A stretch of DNA of 64,000 nucleotides from Steinernema hermaphroditum. Taxonomy: Eukaryota; Nematoda; Chromadorea; Rhabditida; Steinernematidae. The notes under the pieces were generated by a model. That model ran no database searches, was not told the DNA's origin, and saw only the letters and a list, made by a program, of their open reading frames with translations. This document shows positions 13,397 through 24,899 of this stretch, one piece after another (position 1 is the first letter of the stretch; each line of letters begins with the position of its first letter). Position numbers and translations under genes: made by a program. The DNA is taken from the NCBI GenBank assembly GCA_030435675.1, contig CM059623.1, positions 2,382,012 through 2,446,011 of the forward strand, written 5' to 3'.

Positions 13397-14593
13397 CGTT
13401 CTTTGCAGCTAAAAAACGTGAAGCAAACAACAATAAAACAATAACAACGCAAGCAGTGGATTCATAGAACCAATGAGTGTGATCAAAAGAAAGGATGAAA
13501 ATCTGTGCCGAAAAAAATCGCCGAAGGATATTAATTGATTTGAATTTAAATTTAAAAATAGTTCCGTCATCTGCAAATTTCAGGGCTTGGCGACGCGTGG
13601 AGTGGCGACGGCAGAGGAAAGTAGAAAAGTTTTTTTGCGGGGAGAATTCTCCCTTCCCGCCAAATTTCCCGCCAAAAGGGCGACCCGAAGTTCAGGTGTT
13701 GCGTCAAATTTTGTGTTTTTTCGGCAACTCCTGTAAAGGCGATAAACAGTCGTGAACGACTGTCCGTAAGAATTACCTTGAATAAGAGTATCAAGCACCT
13801 GCAAGCAAGAATCCGGCATTATCCTTTGTCGTAATGAATCCATGTAACTGTCGCCGAATCCACAACAAGTCAGTAGTAAGCGTTACTACGGTTGTCACAG
13901 TAAAGAGGTGTCGTAGGAATTGTGACGGGGGACAGCGAGTTTAGGTTTGCTCTGAGGGTGCCGATTGAGTTATTTAACAGAATCACTACACAGATAATCA
14001 CCAAAAAGAAGTTTAACCCACATTGAATACCTATCCCGCTAGTAGGAGTCTTGGAAAAGGAGGTAACTGTCGTGTGGTGATCTCAAATTTCGAGTGCCGA
14101 GAAGGTTCGGCGCACTTTCCAGGCAAAAACCCCATCATTAAAAGAGAAATTTAGACATTCTTACAGGTTCAGAATTCGAGGACAGAGTTCTTTTTCCCCA
14201 AACTCCAGTTGACTCCCAAACCGTTTTGCATGTGTCTCCTATTTCTTTAATTTTATTTAAAGCTAACAACCGATAATCACCGTTGTTTCATTGCTATCTT
14301 TCACGGAAACGCGGACGTCCATTTCGTCAGGCGCATCGAAGGTATCTCCCACGCTTCGCCTCCATCGGATCGCTTCGTCGGTTCCACTCCATCGCCAGCT
14401 GTACCAATCGCCGCTCCATCGTGCTTCGATGCGTCGCTTCGTCGCCCGAGCTCGATTCATCTTCAAACTCGAATCTCAAAACAAATAAGTCTAATTTCAA
14501 GACTAACAGCAGCCTTAAAAGCCTTCTTTTTGGTGTTAAAATTGACGTCGTCACTACCGCCCAACTCCACCCGCACCCCAGAGAAGCCTTATA
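13397..14593. repeat. 5' flank of SRPK copy 2
   Basis: Related to the flanks of the other two copies (see 2527-3530 and 16533-17760), including GAATCCGGCATTATCCTTTG at 13810, shared with 16930. No gene is supported. Confidence 0.45.
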
Positions 14594-15225
14594 ACGAAGC
14601 TCCTCAACTCTGACGTCCGTGCCGCCACCCGAAGATGAGTTCGCTGTGCTCCAACGTCTCCGGAATCAGCTCTTCGCCTCTCTGATGCCCGCACACACTG
14701 ATGGGATTGTCGCGTTCTACTCTTATGTGCCGAAGAAGACCGGCGACTACGGAGTGGCTGTGGTCTTTTTATGCATATATATGACGTCTCGCAAGGCGTA
14801 AGCCTTAGATACGAAAAATAAACTCGAAACTCGAACAACCGCTCACTCAGCTCGTCCGAACTCAACTTATCCGAGTGGACAGCCCGACCGATCGTTGAGA
14901 ACACAAATAAAAGACCGCAGTACGCTATAAACAGGGACTTCGAGGCTGAACAGAAGCGATATGCGTATGATCTTATTTGCGTAGCTATTTGACCCACGTC
15001 CTACGTTTTTATCGCTATACATATTGATCACAAAGGCGAGGAGAAAAGAAATAAAAACATTAAAGATTTATGCATTCAATATAGTCGTCGTTTGAGTTTG
15101 CAGATGAGGAGACAAGTAGATACAAGCGCAAAGAATCATCATTGTGAACAAGTATTAACAAACAGAAATGCAACTCATCCATAACAAATACTACACAGAC
15201 GGGGTAGCAATCGACCGGTTATGCT
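14594..15225. other. Intergenic, no supported gene
   Basis: A plus-strand frame at 14619-14801 reads PPPEDEFAVLQRLRNQLFAS and is protein-like, but no family is recognised and no start or splice context supports it. The stretch 14990-15190 is a diverged copy of 10855-11310, i.e. the 3' flank shared by SRPK copies 2 and 3. Confidence 0.4.
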
Positions 15226-16532
15226 TCAGTTGTGCTTCAGTACTTCTTCGGCATTCGCATCGTCCTCCAAAGATTCGATCAACTTTTTGAAACCGTTAGC
15301 TTCCGCTTTGCTCCAGCCGTAGCTCTGTACGAGGTCGTCGAACATGACATCGTCGGAATCATCCATGCTTCCGCTGCTGCCATCATTGCCATCTTCAGCT
15401 GTTTCTTCGTGGTTACCGTCTTCGTCAGAACCACCACCCTTCTCAGTTCCTTCTTCATCACTGTCATCTTTATCAGAATCACTACTCTTCTCAACTGCTC
15501 TCCATCACCACCGACAGCGCTACAATCATCACCCTTTTCAGCTGCTTCATCATCACCTTGTTCCTTCTAAACTTTATCTGTATAGCAGATAGAACTAAGC
15601 ACTCAGCTCGCCTGTTGAACCGTAACCATTTCCTTCAGAAAAGCTCTATACATATCCATGTCATTCATTTCCGTCTCTGGGTCCTGCAAATGACGAACTT
15701 ACTATAACTGCGCTTTGGTACCACAACATACAAGTGGCTGCGCTGCACCGAGGTCGATGATCTTCACTTTAAAACGATCACCATCTTCGACCCGTTCCGT
15801 GCTCGGCTGCTCATCGTTTTGCTGCATTGTATTCGACGTACTCTGGAATACATGATAGTTATTCCAACGTTGTTCCCCTCAGAGGCGGTTAGTTTAAACC
15901 ACTTTTGTTAAGAACATCAGAAAGGAACCCAAACTAGCAAGAGATGCCGACAGAGCAAGACAGGCTTATACTCACTTGAGGCTGATGTGTAGTATGATCT
16001 GATGATGTTCTCACTGCTCCGCCTGGCATTTTCAATGGTTATCGACGTTGAGCCATCATCTCTTATCTCTCTAAAATGACACAGCTTACATTTTCAACGT
16101 CACAAACAAGAACTCTCACCTTATTCCAGCTGCCTTCAACTCACCACAAACATTCGTGTGCAGTGGTATACGAATTGTAGGAGCATGCTGCATCACAGCT
16201 GCCGAAAGCTTTCATCGTACCTCCAGCTTTTTCTTACCTTGCAAGCAACCTGGCGCGCAACTCGTCAAGAATATCTGTTTGAGCAAAAGGGACAAGGACT
16301 TCGCCATGTACCTCAGTGCTCACGGCGAACAGGCGCGCATCCCTGGACGCACAATCTTCCATCTCCCTAGCCATCACGCATTCATTTCCAAAGTGTCGCC
16401 CCTGTTACTCTGATTGTTATAAAAATCGACTCACTTCCTCTCTGAGGCCGGCTTCTTCCCGCTTTCATCTTCACTGGTGGACCTCTTACGCTTTTCGGGA
16501 ACTTTTTTCTCAATTGATTCCGCCGACGACAT
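15226..16532 (-). pseudogene. SRPK-like kinase, copy 3 (deleted core, frameshift)
   Basis: Exon 1 (16532-16435) is intact and reads MSSAESIEKKVPEKRKR. After it, a region equivalent to copy 1 positions ~2035-830 is missing, so the whole N-lobe and catalytic loop are gone. The end of exon 5 survives near 16040-15975 with a good GTGAGT donor. Exon 6 carries KIIDLGAAQ, followed by the 48-bp intron and the short helix exon. The acidic terminal exon has a one-base deletion in its GATGAT repeat around 15500; the correct frame then resumes (SYGWSKAEANGFKKLIESLE) to a stop at 15228-15226. The GC donor CAACAG|GCGAGC is kept. Confidence 0.75.
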
Positions 16533-17760
16533 AGTTTTTCGCTGAAAAAAATTGAAACTCCACGACAATTACCACATACAGAACTACGCGACTAGTGCAT
16601 GCTAACCTAATCAGAGGAATAAAGCGATGAAAAAATCCCTTGAAAACTGCTGGAAATTCAGTAAAAATTCCTTTAATTTTAAATTGGATTAAATCTGCAC
16701 ATTTTACGACATGACGAAGCGTGGCGCGGCGAACGAGGGCAGAAGAAGGGAAAAACGTTTTTGCAGGAAAATTCTCCCTACTTTTCCCGCCAAAAAGAAG
16801 GCCCCCCGGGTGTTACGTCGAATTTTGCGTTTGTCCAATAAGTTTAAAGCGATACGCGCGTCATGATCTCTGTCATGAACGCCTCTCCGTAAGAATTACC
16901 TTGAATACGAATTTCAAGCATTTGCAAGCAAGAATCCGGCATTATCCTTTGGAGTTTGTCGTGATAAATCCATGTAATTGTTGCCGAATGCACACCAAGT
17001 CAGTAGTATGCGTCAGTACGGTGGTCACAGTAAAGAGATGGTGTAGGAATTTCGACGGGGCACAGCGAGTTTAGGTTCGCTCTGAGGATGCAGGTCAAGT
17101 TATTGAACAGAATTACTGCATAAATAATCAACGACAAGAGCTCGAACCACATTGGATGCTTTATCCCTCTAAGGAGGGTTCTTGGAAAAATAGGTGGCTT
17201 TCGTGAGATGATCTCAAATTTCGAGCGCCGAGAGTGTTTGGCGCACTTTTCAGGTTCAAAACGTATCTTCAAACGGGAAATTCAGCACTTCCCGAGATTT
17301 AGAATTCGAGGACAAAGATCTTTTTCCAGCAAGCGACGGCCGAGTCCGAATCTGTTTTACATGTGTCTCCTATTTTTCAGTTTTATTTAACGATAGCAAC
17401 TGATAATATAACAATATAGAAAGTTAACGATCGTTTCTTCTAACGGCTTGTTGCGATGCCTTGAGGAAGGAATTGTTGCAATGGGAACTGTTCTGAAAGG
17501 TGTGGTTTCTTGTCGAGGCTACAAGGACCACTAGTATCGACACGTTGAAGTTTCAGTTTTTTTTTTGGAGAAGACAGTTTCCTCACATAAAAGCACCGTT
17601 ATTTCATTGCTATATGTCCCGACGACGATCCACTGTGCTCGCCTCCTCCGCGCCAATCCTACCGTCCCTTCGAAAACGCATTAGCAGGCGCTGCTCCACC
17701 AGTCTCACTCGATTTTTGGAACATAGAAATGCGTGGAATCGATGAAATCATTAAACGGGA
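16533..17760. repeat. 5' flank of SRPK copy 3
   Basis: The third copy of the shared upstream DNA, with GGCGAACGAGGGCAGAAGAA, the GAATCCGGCATTATCC motif and the terminal TCCTATTTTTCAGTTTTATTTAA-like end. No coding sequence is supported. Confidence 0.45.
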
Positions 17761-17929
17761 TGGATCGAAAATCGGCATGGGGAACCTTAGCGTGTTCCCC
17801 TCAGAGGCGTTGATGTTCGGGATGGCTAGCGAACAGGAAGTCCCATTTGTAAGGCTCCCTTTCTTCGACCCCAGGACACCTGGTATGTGTTCCTGATCTG
17901 ACAGACGATTGGAATCTGTGGAATTTTGA

Positions 17930-18250
17930 TTATTCTATAGTGATCGTCTGGGTACATAAACTACTGAAGAAGATCGGGGCCTTAAAGTTCAATGAAGTTT
18001 GCTTTCTTTAAGAACTCGAACGAATGGTTTTCGACTTCCTTGTCTATCGCAATACGGTATTCAATGGAGTCATGTCTAATCTTCTGAATCCACTGCCTCA
18101 TATAGTATCCACTTGTCCCCTATGCCCCTCAAGAGACAATATCGTGGTATACTGATACCTTCGATTTGATATTTTTCAGCTTGACCTTGATTGTCCAACT
18201 CGAGTCGACTGTCCATAGTCCGCCTTTTAAGGTTTCGCCATCAAAATGAT
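17930..18250 (-). pseudogene. Remnant of an F-box-like gene
   Basis: The minus-strand frame at about 18070-17975 reads IDKEVENHSFEFLKKANF, matching LDEEVEEYLFEFVKKPNF of the 5.3-10.3 kb family. Flanking bases match only in short patches. This is the far end of the F-box-like cluster, too decayed to model. Confidence 0.5.
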
Positions 18251-18639
18251 ATCAAAGCCAGATTTACCAATCAAAATTCAGGTCGTCCTACCTTTGCGGC
18301 TCCAGAATACGCATCGAAGTTTACGTGTTTGCATGTGTAGATACCCAAATTACCCTTTGTATCTACCGCATAGTTAGTAGTTACTATAAGGGGTACAATC
18401 GATGTCCATTAATGGTTGTGTGTTCACTGTCCCGCAGATATTAGGAACCGCCGTGATATGCAGCAGTATGTGCGTGGTATAAGTTGCGCTGAGACCAATG
18501 TTCATACCATCACATCTAAGCAAGTTTCAGCCAAATCCTTGCCTAACGTGGCCAATCCCTTGTTAGCGCATATGCATATTAGCGCAGGTATGTGGGGTGA
18601 CATGATTTCGATCTCTCTGTTAGGTCGATGTGCCATTGC

Positions 18640-19640
18640 AACTACAGGGTGGCGCATAAATACTGTAAGTGGGTCAAACTTTTCAATTTGTCCTGCTTTT
18701 TCGCCTTTTTGTACCACTTCGGTTGTTATATTCGTGTTCCTCGTCCTTTCTTGATCTAGGATTGCTGTTTCTCCTGTTATTTTTCTCCTTGCCCCTTCGG
18801 TAAAATGGTGTCCCAAAATGACCGTTTTGCTACCATGGCTGATTAAAAGAGTGGAATACCGATTCCGGAAATTGAAAAGTTAAGGAAATTCCATTTTTTT
18901 TCAAATCCAGAGTTTTGTCAAACACTTTCAAGAGACAGGAGGAATCACTGTTTGCCAAATAAGTGGAAGACCGAGAACAGTCCAAAACAGCAAGGACCAC
19001 AGAAGCCATCTGAAACAAGATCAAGCAGAATCTGGTCATATCCATAAGAAAACTGGTCGAATAACAGGGAGTCATTGAGGGATCGCAGAGAAAATTTGTG
19101 AAAAGAAAATCGCGGACTCGACTCCTACAAGATGACATACAGCTAGCTCTTGGACGATCAAAATGAAAGCCGTAAGACAGGACAAGTGTCGGAAGATAAA
19201 GGTCGAAGTCCGCGGAGAGAGCATCCAGAAAATGCTGTTCTCGGATGAAAAGATTTTCATCGTTAATCCGGTGCGAAACACCCGGCATCACCGTGAACGT
19301 CTTCCGAAAGGCTCTCCCCACAACGTCACCATCGAAAAGAGCCATTTTCCAAAGTCCATCATGGTTTGGGCCGGGGTTTCTGGACTTGGGAAAGTAGAGC
19401 TCGTTTTCTTCGACGCCAATAAAAAAAAAGGTGACCTGCCAAGGCGAGAACTGCCGAAACCTGGTTCTGAACGGCGTGGTGAAATCCTGGGCCCCAGATC
19501 TATCCCTCGACACCGCATGGACGTTTCAGCAGGACTGGACGCCTGGCCATGGAGCCAAGAATACCCTTGTCTCGTCACAGCCAACCATGTGAAGGAAGGA
19601 ATTCGCGCGTGCCGGTTGCGAATGATTTGTATCAACTTAA
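18640..19640 (+). mobile_element. Decayed mariner-type transposase
   Basis: A translated match to Tc1/mariner transposases runs over several frames. MLFSDEKIFIVNPV resembles the DDE-domain LFSDEK block and FPKSIMVWAGVSGLGK the HPKSVMVWAG block; in another frame FQQDWTPGHGAKNT matches the QQDGAPAHxA block with its catalytic Asp. Stops and shifts break it. The left edge may be ACAGGGTGGCGCATAAATAC at 18640; no matching right end is found. It is inactive. Confidence 0.75.
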
Positions 19641-20369
19641 AAGTGTCCTGTTTTTATTGTTCCAGCATCCTATAGACTATCCAACTCCAGTTGATTTTCC
19701 ATATGGTTCGACCCGCTGGTACTATTGTAGGAGCAGCCGTGATGGCTGCATTCGATGTGGGCGATTATATGAGTACGTTTACAATGAAAAGAACCGCTAC
19801 TGCTAAAAAGAACTTAGTTCCGAGTCCTCAGATCATCCATGAGATGATCTTGATCAGTCACAAATCGTTCATCCTTAAAAATTTCGTACAGAATTTTGTA
19901 CTTGACTGTCTTGACCGTGCATTATCTTTAGTGAAACGTCAAGCGACGACCTTTCCCTATCATGTTAACCACAGGCGCACCGATCTGGCGGACAACCCGT
20001 CGTCGCCCGTTCGATTCCCGATCGAAAAATTTTAATCCCTGGCCCCTTTCGTCCCTTGAGAACTGGCGGATTTCCGACTTCCAATCCGCACCTCCAGCTC
20101 TGCGTTTGGTCACAATAGTCACAAAATTAAAAATTGGCCACAAAATTACATTCTTGCACAGATCTGTCTGGATGGACATCGAAATGGAAGACACCGAAAG
20201 TGCATTCAACTCAAAGCAGAATCCCTACAACAGTCCTTATCCAAATGATTTCAGACTTCAGACAACCCAAGAGTCACCAGATCACAAAAAACCTCGAGAC
20301 TTGCACAGCCCTGCTCCCCTCTCTTTTGTTCAATGTTATAAGGTGCTTCTGAACCCCTCCCTCATCAAT
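19641..20369. other. Intergenic, no supported gene
   Basis: No recognisable coding sequence. A short stretch near 19965-20030 (GTTCGATTCCCGATCG) looks like the 3' half of a tRNA or of a tRNA-derived repeat. The open frames here lack domains and splice support. Confidence 0.4.
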
Positions 20370-20600
20370 AGTCGTTGTGGCCGGTTCGGTAGCATGCTTG
20401 CCTTTCATGTGAGAGGTCGAGGGTTCGATGTCGCCAAGGCGTGATGGCAAAATGGGGAAGAGGGTAGAAAAGGGTTTTGTTAAAAAATACGCTTAGACCT
20501 CCCGGAAAGACCCGGTTGGCCTAAGCGGGCTATGTTCCGGCTGTCGAGGCCCCTCCGAGGTGGCGAACGCCGTTCGCCCCCCGTTATCTGAGGTTTGGAT
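20370..20600 (+). repeat. tRNA-derived (SINE-like) repeat
   Basis: It starts with polymerase III-like boxes: an A-box-like GGCCGGTTCGGTAGCATGC and, about 40 bp on, a B-box-like GGTTCGATGTC. A GC-rich body follows (CCCGGTTGGCCTAAGCGGGC, CGAGGCCCCTCCGAGG). The layout, tRNA-like head plus unrelated body, is that of a SINE. Only this copy is evident in the window, so the boundaries are approximate. Confidence 0.45.
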
Positions 20601-20945
20601 CATAAAGCGTTTCACGTCGTGCCGCCGCTAATACCATCCACGACGGACGATATGCGCGCAGCGGCCTGAGAAAGTGCAGACGGCGAGAGAATCGCCATGC
20701 AACTTCGGTGGACTTTTTCATGAAAATATGGAATGGACACTGTTTTCTCAAGGCCATCACATACTTTTGAGGCGCACACGCAAGGTAAAAATGACGTCAT
20801 ACGGTTATAAAAGAATTTCGACAGCAATAGACTGGTCTCATTTTGGCTGGAGTCCGGCAAATATCTGTCCAAAACGAAACGAGTGGTATTTGCAAGAATT
20901 GTCCGTGTAGTTCTCATTCGATATTTGCGTGAATTACATATATTA

Positions 20946-22245
20946 AGGCCTGTTCATACTCGGCGGAATATTCCGCGCGCGCGGAACAAATCCATTGTAA
21001 ATCGTGTTCCGCGGAATATTCCGCGCGCACGGAACACGAAAAATGTTCCGCAGGTGTTCATACTTTGTTCCGCGGAACACCGACACCACCCGCCGCGATT
21101 TTTGTTCCGCGGATCATTTTTCTTGTTCCATGGTCTGCCATGGAATTTTTCGATGTTCCGCGGAACAAATGTGTGGTCTTACAGGGATTTTGGCCGCTTT
21201 GATCAGGTCTGCTGCTAAAAGAGTGAATTGAGCTGCCATTGTTGGCCAATGGTCATACTTGTGTGCTTCCCAAGCACTTTTGGACCTATTTGAATCGGCC
21301 TTCTCGTCACGCCGCCATGTACTCTATGTTAAATATGTACTAATGCTCAGATGCGTTATTTAGAGGTTTATGATGGATAAGTGCAGCGAAGAGATCATTC
21401 CTGGAGAAGAGGAGTTGGTGCTCGTGCGCGAAGAAAACGAACTTGATACTTCACATACACTGCCGAGAAAACGAAAGAAGAGGGATACATCCAGCATTCA
21501 GCCGTGGATTGGTACGGAATATACCGAAGACGACGTGAAACGTCTCATCGTCAAAGAAGTGCAGTCTCAAGAGTTCGTCTGGGCAGAAAGCCATCCAGAC
21601 TACAAGAACACTTACAAGAAGACTGTAGTGTTTGAAAGTATTGCGAAGAGAATAAATAACGATACTGGAATGGATCTAAATGGCAAGTTCCTCGTACCGT
21701 AACTTACGCTTCTCATCTTTTTTAGGCCAGTATGTCGGAGAAACGTGGGGACTTCTCCACAAATATTACAAGAACAACGTTAGAGGAAAGAAGCCGAAGA
21801 CAGGAGATGGATTAGATGCCAGTGCGAAGACCCACTGGAAGTTCGCTGCGCTGCGCCAATCTCTTCTTCGACGCCCTCTGAGCATCCAGCTCCCTCTTCC
21901 TCGCAAGGAATACGAACGAGAGAATTGTTTACACGCTTTTTTTCCAGTGCAGAAGGGCACATCGATTGGAACACAATTCATTGAAGTTCATTGTTTTCAG
22001 CGAAATATTAAACGAGCTCAATATTAAAAAGTAGACACGAAACGCGTGAGGCGCCACGACAATCCTACGGTAGACGGTTGTTCCGCGCGCGCGGAACAAA
22101 TGGGTGTTCATACTTTTGCGGCGAGTATGAACGGAAATTTGTTCCGCGCGCGGGGAATATTCCGTGCGCGGGGAACAAATCGGTGTTCCGCGCGTTCGAC
22201 GGCATTTTTGTTCCCCGCGCGCGGAACAAAAGTATGAATGGGCCT
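20946..22245 (+). mobile_element. PIF/Harbinger-like DNA element with MADF gene
   Basis: The termini are inverted repeats AGGCCTGTTCATAC (left) and AGGCCCATTCATAC (right, read on the other strand), flanked by TTA at 20943-20945 and 22246-22248. A 3-bp TWA target duplication is the PIF/Harbinger hallmark. Inside each end lie clusters of self-complementary GTTCCGCGCGCGCGGAAC-type palindromes (20965-21170; 22078-22232). The only gene is a MADF/Myb-like protein; Harbinger elements normally carry such a DNA-binding partner plus a DDE nuclease, which is absent here. So it is a deletion derivative needing a transposase in trans, or a captured host gene. It ends 75 bp before a CED-9-like exon. Confidence 0.7.
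21370..22027 (+). CDS. MADF-domain (Myb/SANT-like) DNA-binding protein
   Basis: Exons are 21370-21682 and 21726-22027, 204 residues. The intron of 43 bp has a GC donor (AATG|GCAAGT) and TTTTTTAG acceptor; the GT alternatives break the frame. After an acidic/basic N-terminus (PRKRKKRDTSS) comes the MADF pattern: VKRLIVKEVQSQEFVWAES, HPDYKNTYKKTVVFESIAKR, GETWGLLHKYYKNN and HWKFAALR with its late Trp. MADF domains bind DNA. In PIF/Harbinger transposons a related protein is required with the nuclease for transposition. The gene sits wholly inside the 20946-22245 element, which supports a transposon role. The last ~50 residues have no recognised domain. Confidence 0.7.
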
Positions 22246-22322
22246 TTACGTTTATGCCGTTCCTGTGTGACTTGTTGTTCTCTACTGTTTTCTGTCTCCT
22301 AATGTTTCTTCTTTTTCAGACA

Positions 22323-22440
22323 ATGTCAGACGTACCCGACTACGACAGAGAGGAATACTCAGTGCAAGGATTCGTCAATGAGTACCTCGACAGCAGAATC
22401 TCCGCAGAAGGCATGATGTGCTGGCAGAGGCCTGGTCGGG
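22323..22440 (+). pseudogene. CED-9-like N-terminal exon fragment (BH4 region)
   Basis: A TTTTTCAG acceptor precedes ATG by three bases. The frame reads MSDVPDYDREEYSVQGFVNE and on through YLDSRISAEG, resembling the BH4 region of nematode CED-9 (EGFVxDYFxxRI and a following Trp). At 22440 the sequence passes into the kinase block that is repeated at 39214, so the rest of this gene is not here. It is read as the 5' exon of a Bcl-2-family gene cut by the duplication breakpoint; splicing to distant exons cannot be excluded. Confidence 0.5.
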
Positions 22441-22608
22441 CGAAGCAGCTATATGGAAAGTCGTGTGCAAGTCTCTCGTTGTACTTTTGCATCTCGCTTT
22501 TGCAGAACTACATTGGTCTAGACACGTTCAGAATATCTTCTCTCGCTCGACAAACCATTCCTCGTCCTTTTCGAGTAGTATCCATCGAGGAGAGCGGTCG
22601 ACGTCCGG

Positions 22609-23852
22609 ATGGCCACTCCTCCAGTAACCCTCACGATCGGGGAAGTCATCTGTAGGTGCGTTCTCTTCCTTTTTCTGTTCACTTGTGTTATTCTTTCGTC
22701 TTTCAGCAGGAGCGTTCGCTACACTCTGGAGCGCAAACTGGGCGACGGCCGCTTTGGATGTGTTTACGAAGTGAAAACCGAGCGCAAGGAGAGGTTCGCA
22801 ATGAAAATCGAGTGGAAGTGCGCTGAGCGAGTTGATCCGAGGCTGGGAATGGAGGTAGGATTTAGTTCAAGTTGTTATTAGCGTTCAAGAGGTGGGACTG
22901 ATTGTCTTTAAATTCCTAATCGTGTCATTTTGAATTCAAGGCTCATTTATATCGTTCTCTTTTTGCTCGTATTCTCAATTTGCTCTTTTCAGATTTTGGT
23001 TCTTCGTCACATTCGCCAGAATACTGTCTCGCCACACTACGTCGACTTTGTCGACCGTTCGTCAAAGCCGGGCTACTACTTCATGGTCACTACGATTGTG
23101 GGGCCAAATTTGGAGGAACTCATGCGTCTTCGACATAACAAGAAGTGCACCCATCAGACGGCTCTCGGGGTGGCATTTCAAGTGCTCGCCGCCCTGAAAG
23201 ATCTCCACGGTCTGGGCTTCATCCACAGGTTCGTCATATGCGATGTCCCCGTTTATTTCATTTCGGCTGTTTAGAGATATTCGACCTTGCAATCTGAACA
23301 TTGGACCCGGTAATAGGACGCATTTTATCTATTTGATGAACTTCGGATCTGCCGCTGTCTACCGGAAGGCGAGAAGGGTTCGTAAGCCGCGTGAGAACGT
23401 CGCCTTCCGCGGAACGATGCCGTTTACGTCACTGTCCAGTCACAACAAGAAGGAGCAATGCCCCAAGGACGATCTCGAGAGTCTCGTCTACACAATCGTT
23501 CAAATGTGCAACGGCCTTCCGTGGATCAACGAGAAGAACGAGGATTCCGTCGTCGCTCAAAAGAAGAAGGTCCGCGAAGATTCCGACACATTCTTCCGCG
23601 TGGTAAATCAAACCTGTTCTTGGAGCTTAATAAGCTTGTCCGTTGCAGCTGCACCCGCCCTCCATGAGAGCTATTCTGACCTACCTCGACAAGATTGGCT
23701 ATTACGATCTGGTAGACCACGACATTGTGAAGAACTTAATCCTCAAGGCAGCGGAAAACGAAAAGTTCGAATCACTCAAGGCCTGCGACTTCGATTGGGA
23801 GGACGATTCTGACTCGTCGTTCAGCTCGACTAGCATGAGAGAGCGTTTTTAG
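22609..23852 (+). CDS. TTBK/CK1-type kinase-like protein (copy A)
   Basis: Exons are 22609-22655, 22707-22854, 22993-23228, 23275-23602 and 23649-23852 (320 residues). The kinase fold starts YTLERKLGDGRFGCVYEVK, with RFAMKIEWK carrying the ATP lysine. The catalytic loop is HRDIRPCN (Lys of DIKPxN changed to Arg). The DFG motif is NFG (YLMNFGSA). The CK1/TTBK-type GT-P-F-SL region follows (FRGTMPFTSLSSHNKK, then DDLESLVYTIVQ). Loss of the metal-binding Asp suggests weak or no catalysis. Nematodes have large germline TTBK-like expansions, so this is probably such a member. It converges on the LRAT gene ending at 23991. The copy at 39383 is broken. Confidence 0.8.
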
Positions 23853-23990
23853 GAAAGCTGAGTAATGCCCACTCGTGGGGTGGTGCGATCTTGCCATACC
23901 AAGTTTACTGCAATAGATGATAAATTTATTAAAACGTTGTCAAACAAAACGATATGAGGGTATCTATGAAACCTGGAAGCTCCTTGATAC

Positions 23991-24890
23991 CTAACAACAA
24001 CCACCGGACCCGGTTAAGTACTTCCAAAGCAGGGACAGTGAAGATTTGTTCTCCACTTGGAAGCTCACAGACCGACCATAACGGCACCAATTGACAAAAT
24101 GTTCACAGTTGTTCGACCAGATGCGGTAGTCCTTCTGCTCTTCATTGTACTTTCCGATGGCCCGGTTCCTGATCTCTTCAGACGGCAAAGGACGCCAGCG
24201 CTCGTCAGAAGAATTGTTCACTCGGTAGCTGCCCTCCAACTCAAACAGATCGATCCAACGAATAATTGCTTTGCCCGAGGAAGACGAACTTGAACCCGAA
24301 CTTTGGGTAAGCTCAAAAACGACGTGATCATAACCCATGCACAGTCCAACGTAAACGAGCCAGTGCTCGTATGCAGAGTTTTCACGTTCGAGCAGATCTC
24401 CAGCTTCCAGGTGAGTCGCCAGCTCCTTAGCCGACATGTACTCCGACTTATAGCCAGGTCCTCTCTCCTAAAAACATAAAAGCTAATGAATTCAAGCAAA
24501 TGGATAACCTACATTTATCTTAACAGGTCTACGCTCATCGGGATTCCCGTAGCGGCACCAGTTGACAAAATCTTCGCCATTCTTCATGGACGAAAGATCA
24601 GCCTTTTCATCGAGGAGTCGGAGAGCACGCTCCTTGATTCTGTCCGCCGGGAAAGGAATCCACTTCGAATCACTGGAGTTGTTCTTGTGACAGGTGTCTT
24701 CGTCTTTAAGCGTCTTAATTTTTACGTCGTACCCTCGGGATCCTGTTCCAGGCGAAAAGTGGATGATTTTCTTCTCGCCGATGAAGATTGCCCGGCCCAT
24801 TGCGATTCCCAGAACTTGAGGGAATTCGATGATGTCGCCAACCTTCAGCAAAGGAAGCAGGCCTTTGGCGTTCACCCACGTTTTCGACAT
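23991..24890 (-). CDS. Double LRAT-domain protein A1
   Basis: Exons are 24890-24513 and 24467-23991 (284 residues). Two LRAT-type domains (NlpC/P60 fold) lie in tandem, roughly residues 10-125 and 135-275. Domain 2 keeps the catalytic elements: EHWLVYVG with His, and NNCEHFVNWCRYG with the nucleophile Cys. In domain 1 the matching places read GRAIFIG and NGEDFVNWCRYG, so both His and Cys are gone. LRAT-family enzymes transfer acyl groups or cleave phospholipids; domain 1 is probably structural. The ATG follows TTTTCAG|GCC, a good trans-splice site; an in-frame upstream start at 24956 would add a hydrophobic, signal-like leader. Divergent partner: 25298-26272. Low-complexity Ser run in domain 2. 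Confidence 0.85.
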
Positions 24891-24899
24891 GGCCTGAAA

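Noticed and set aside
20946..22245. CG-rich palindromes as a foreign (bacterial) insert
   Set aside because: TTA duplications, matching inverted ends and an intron-bearing MADF gene show a eukaryotic DNA transposon.
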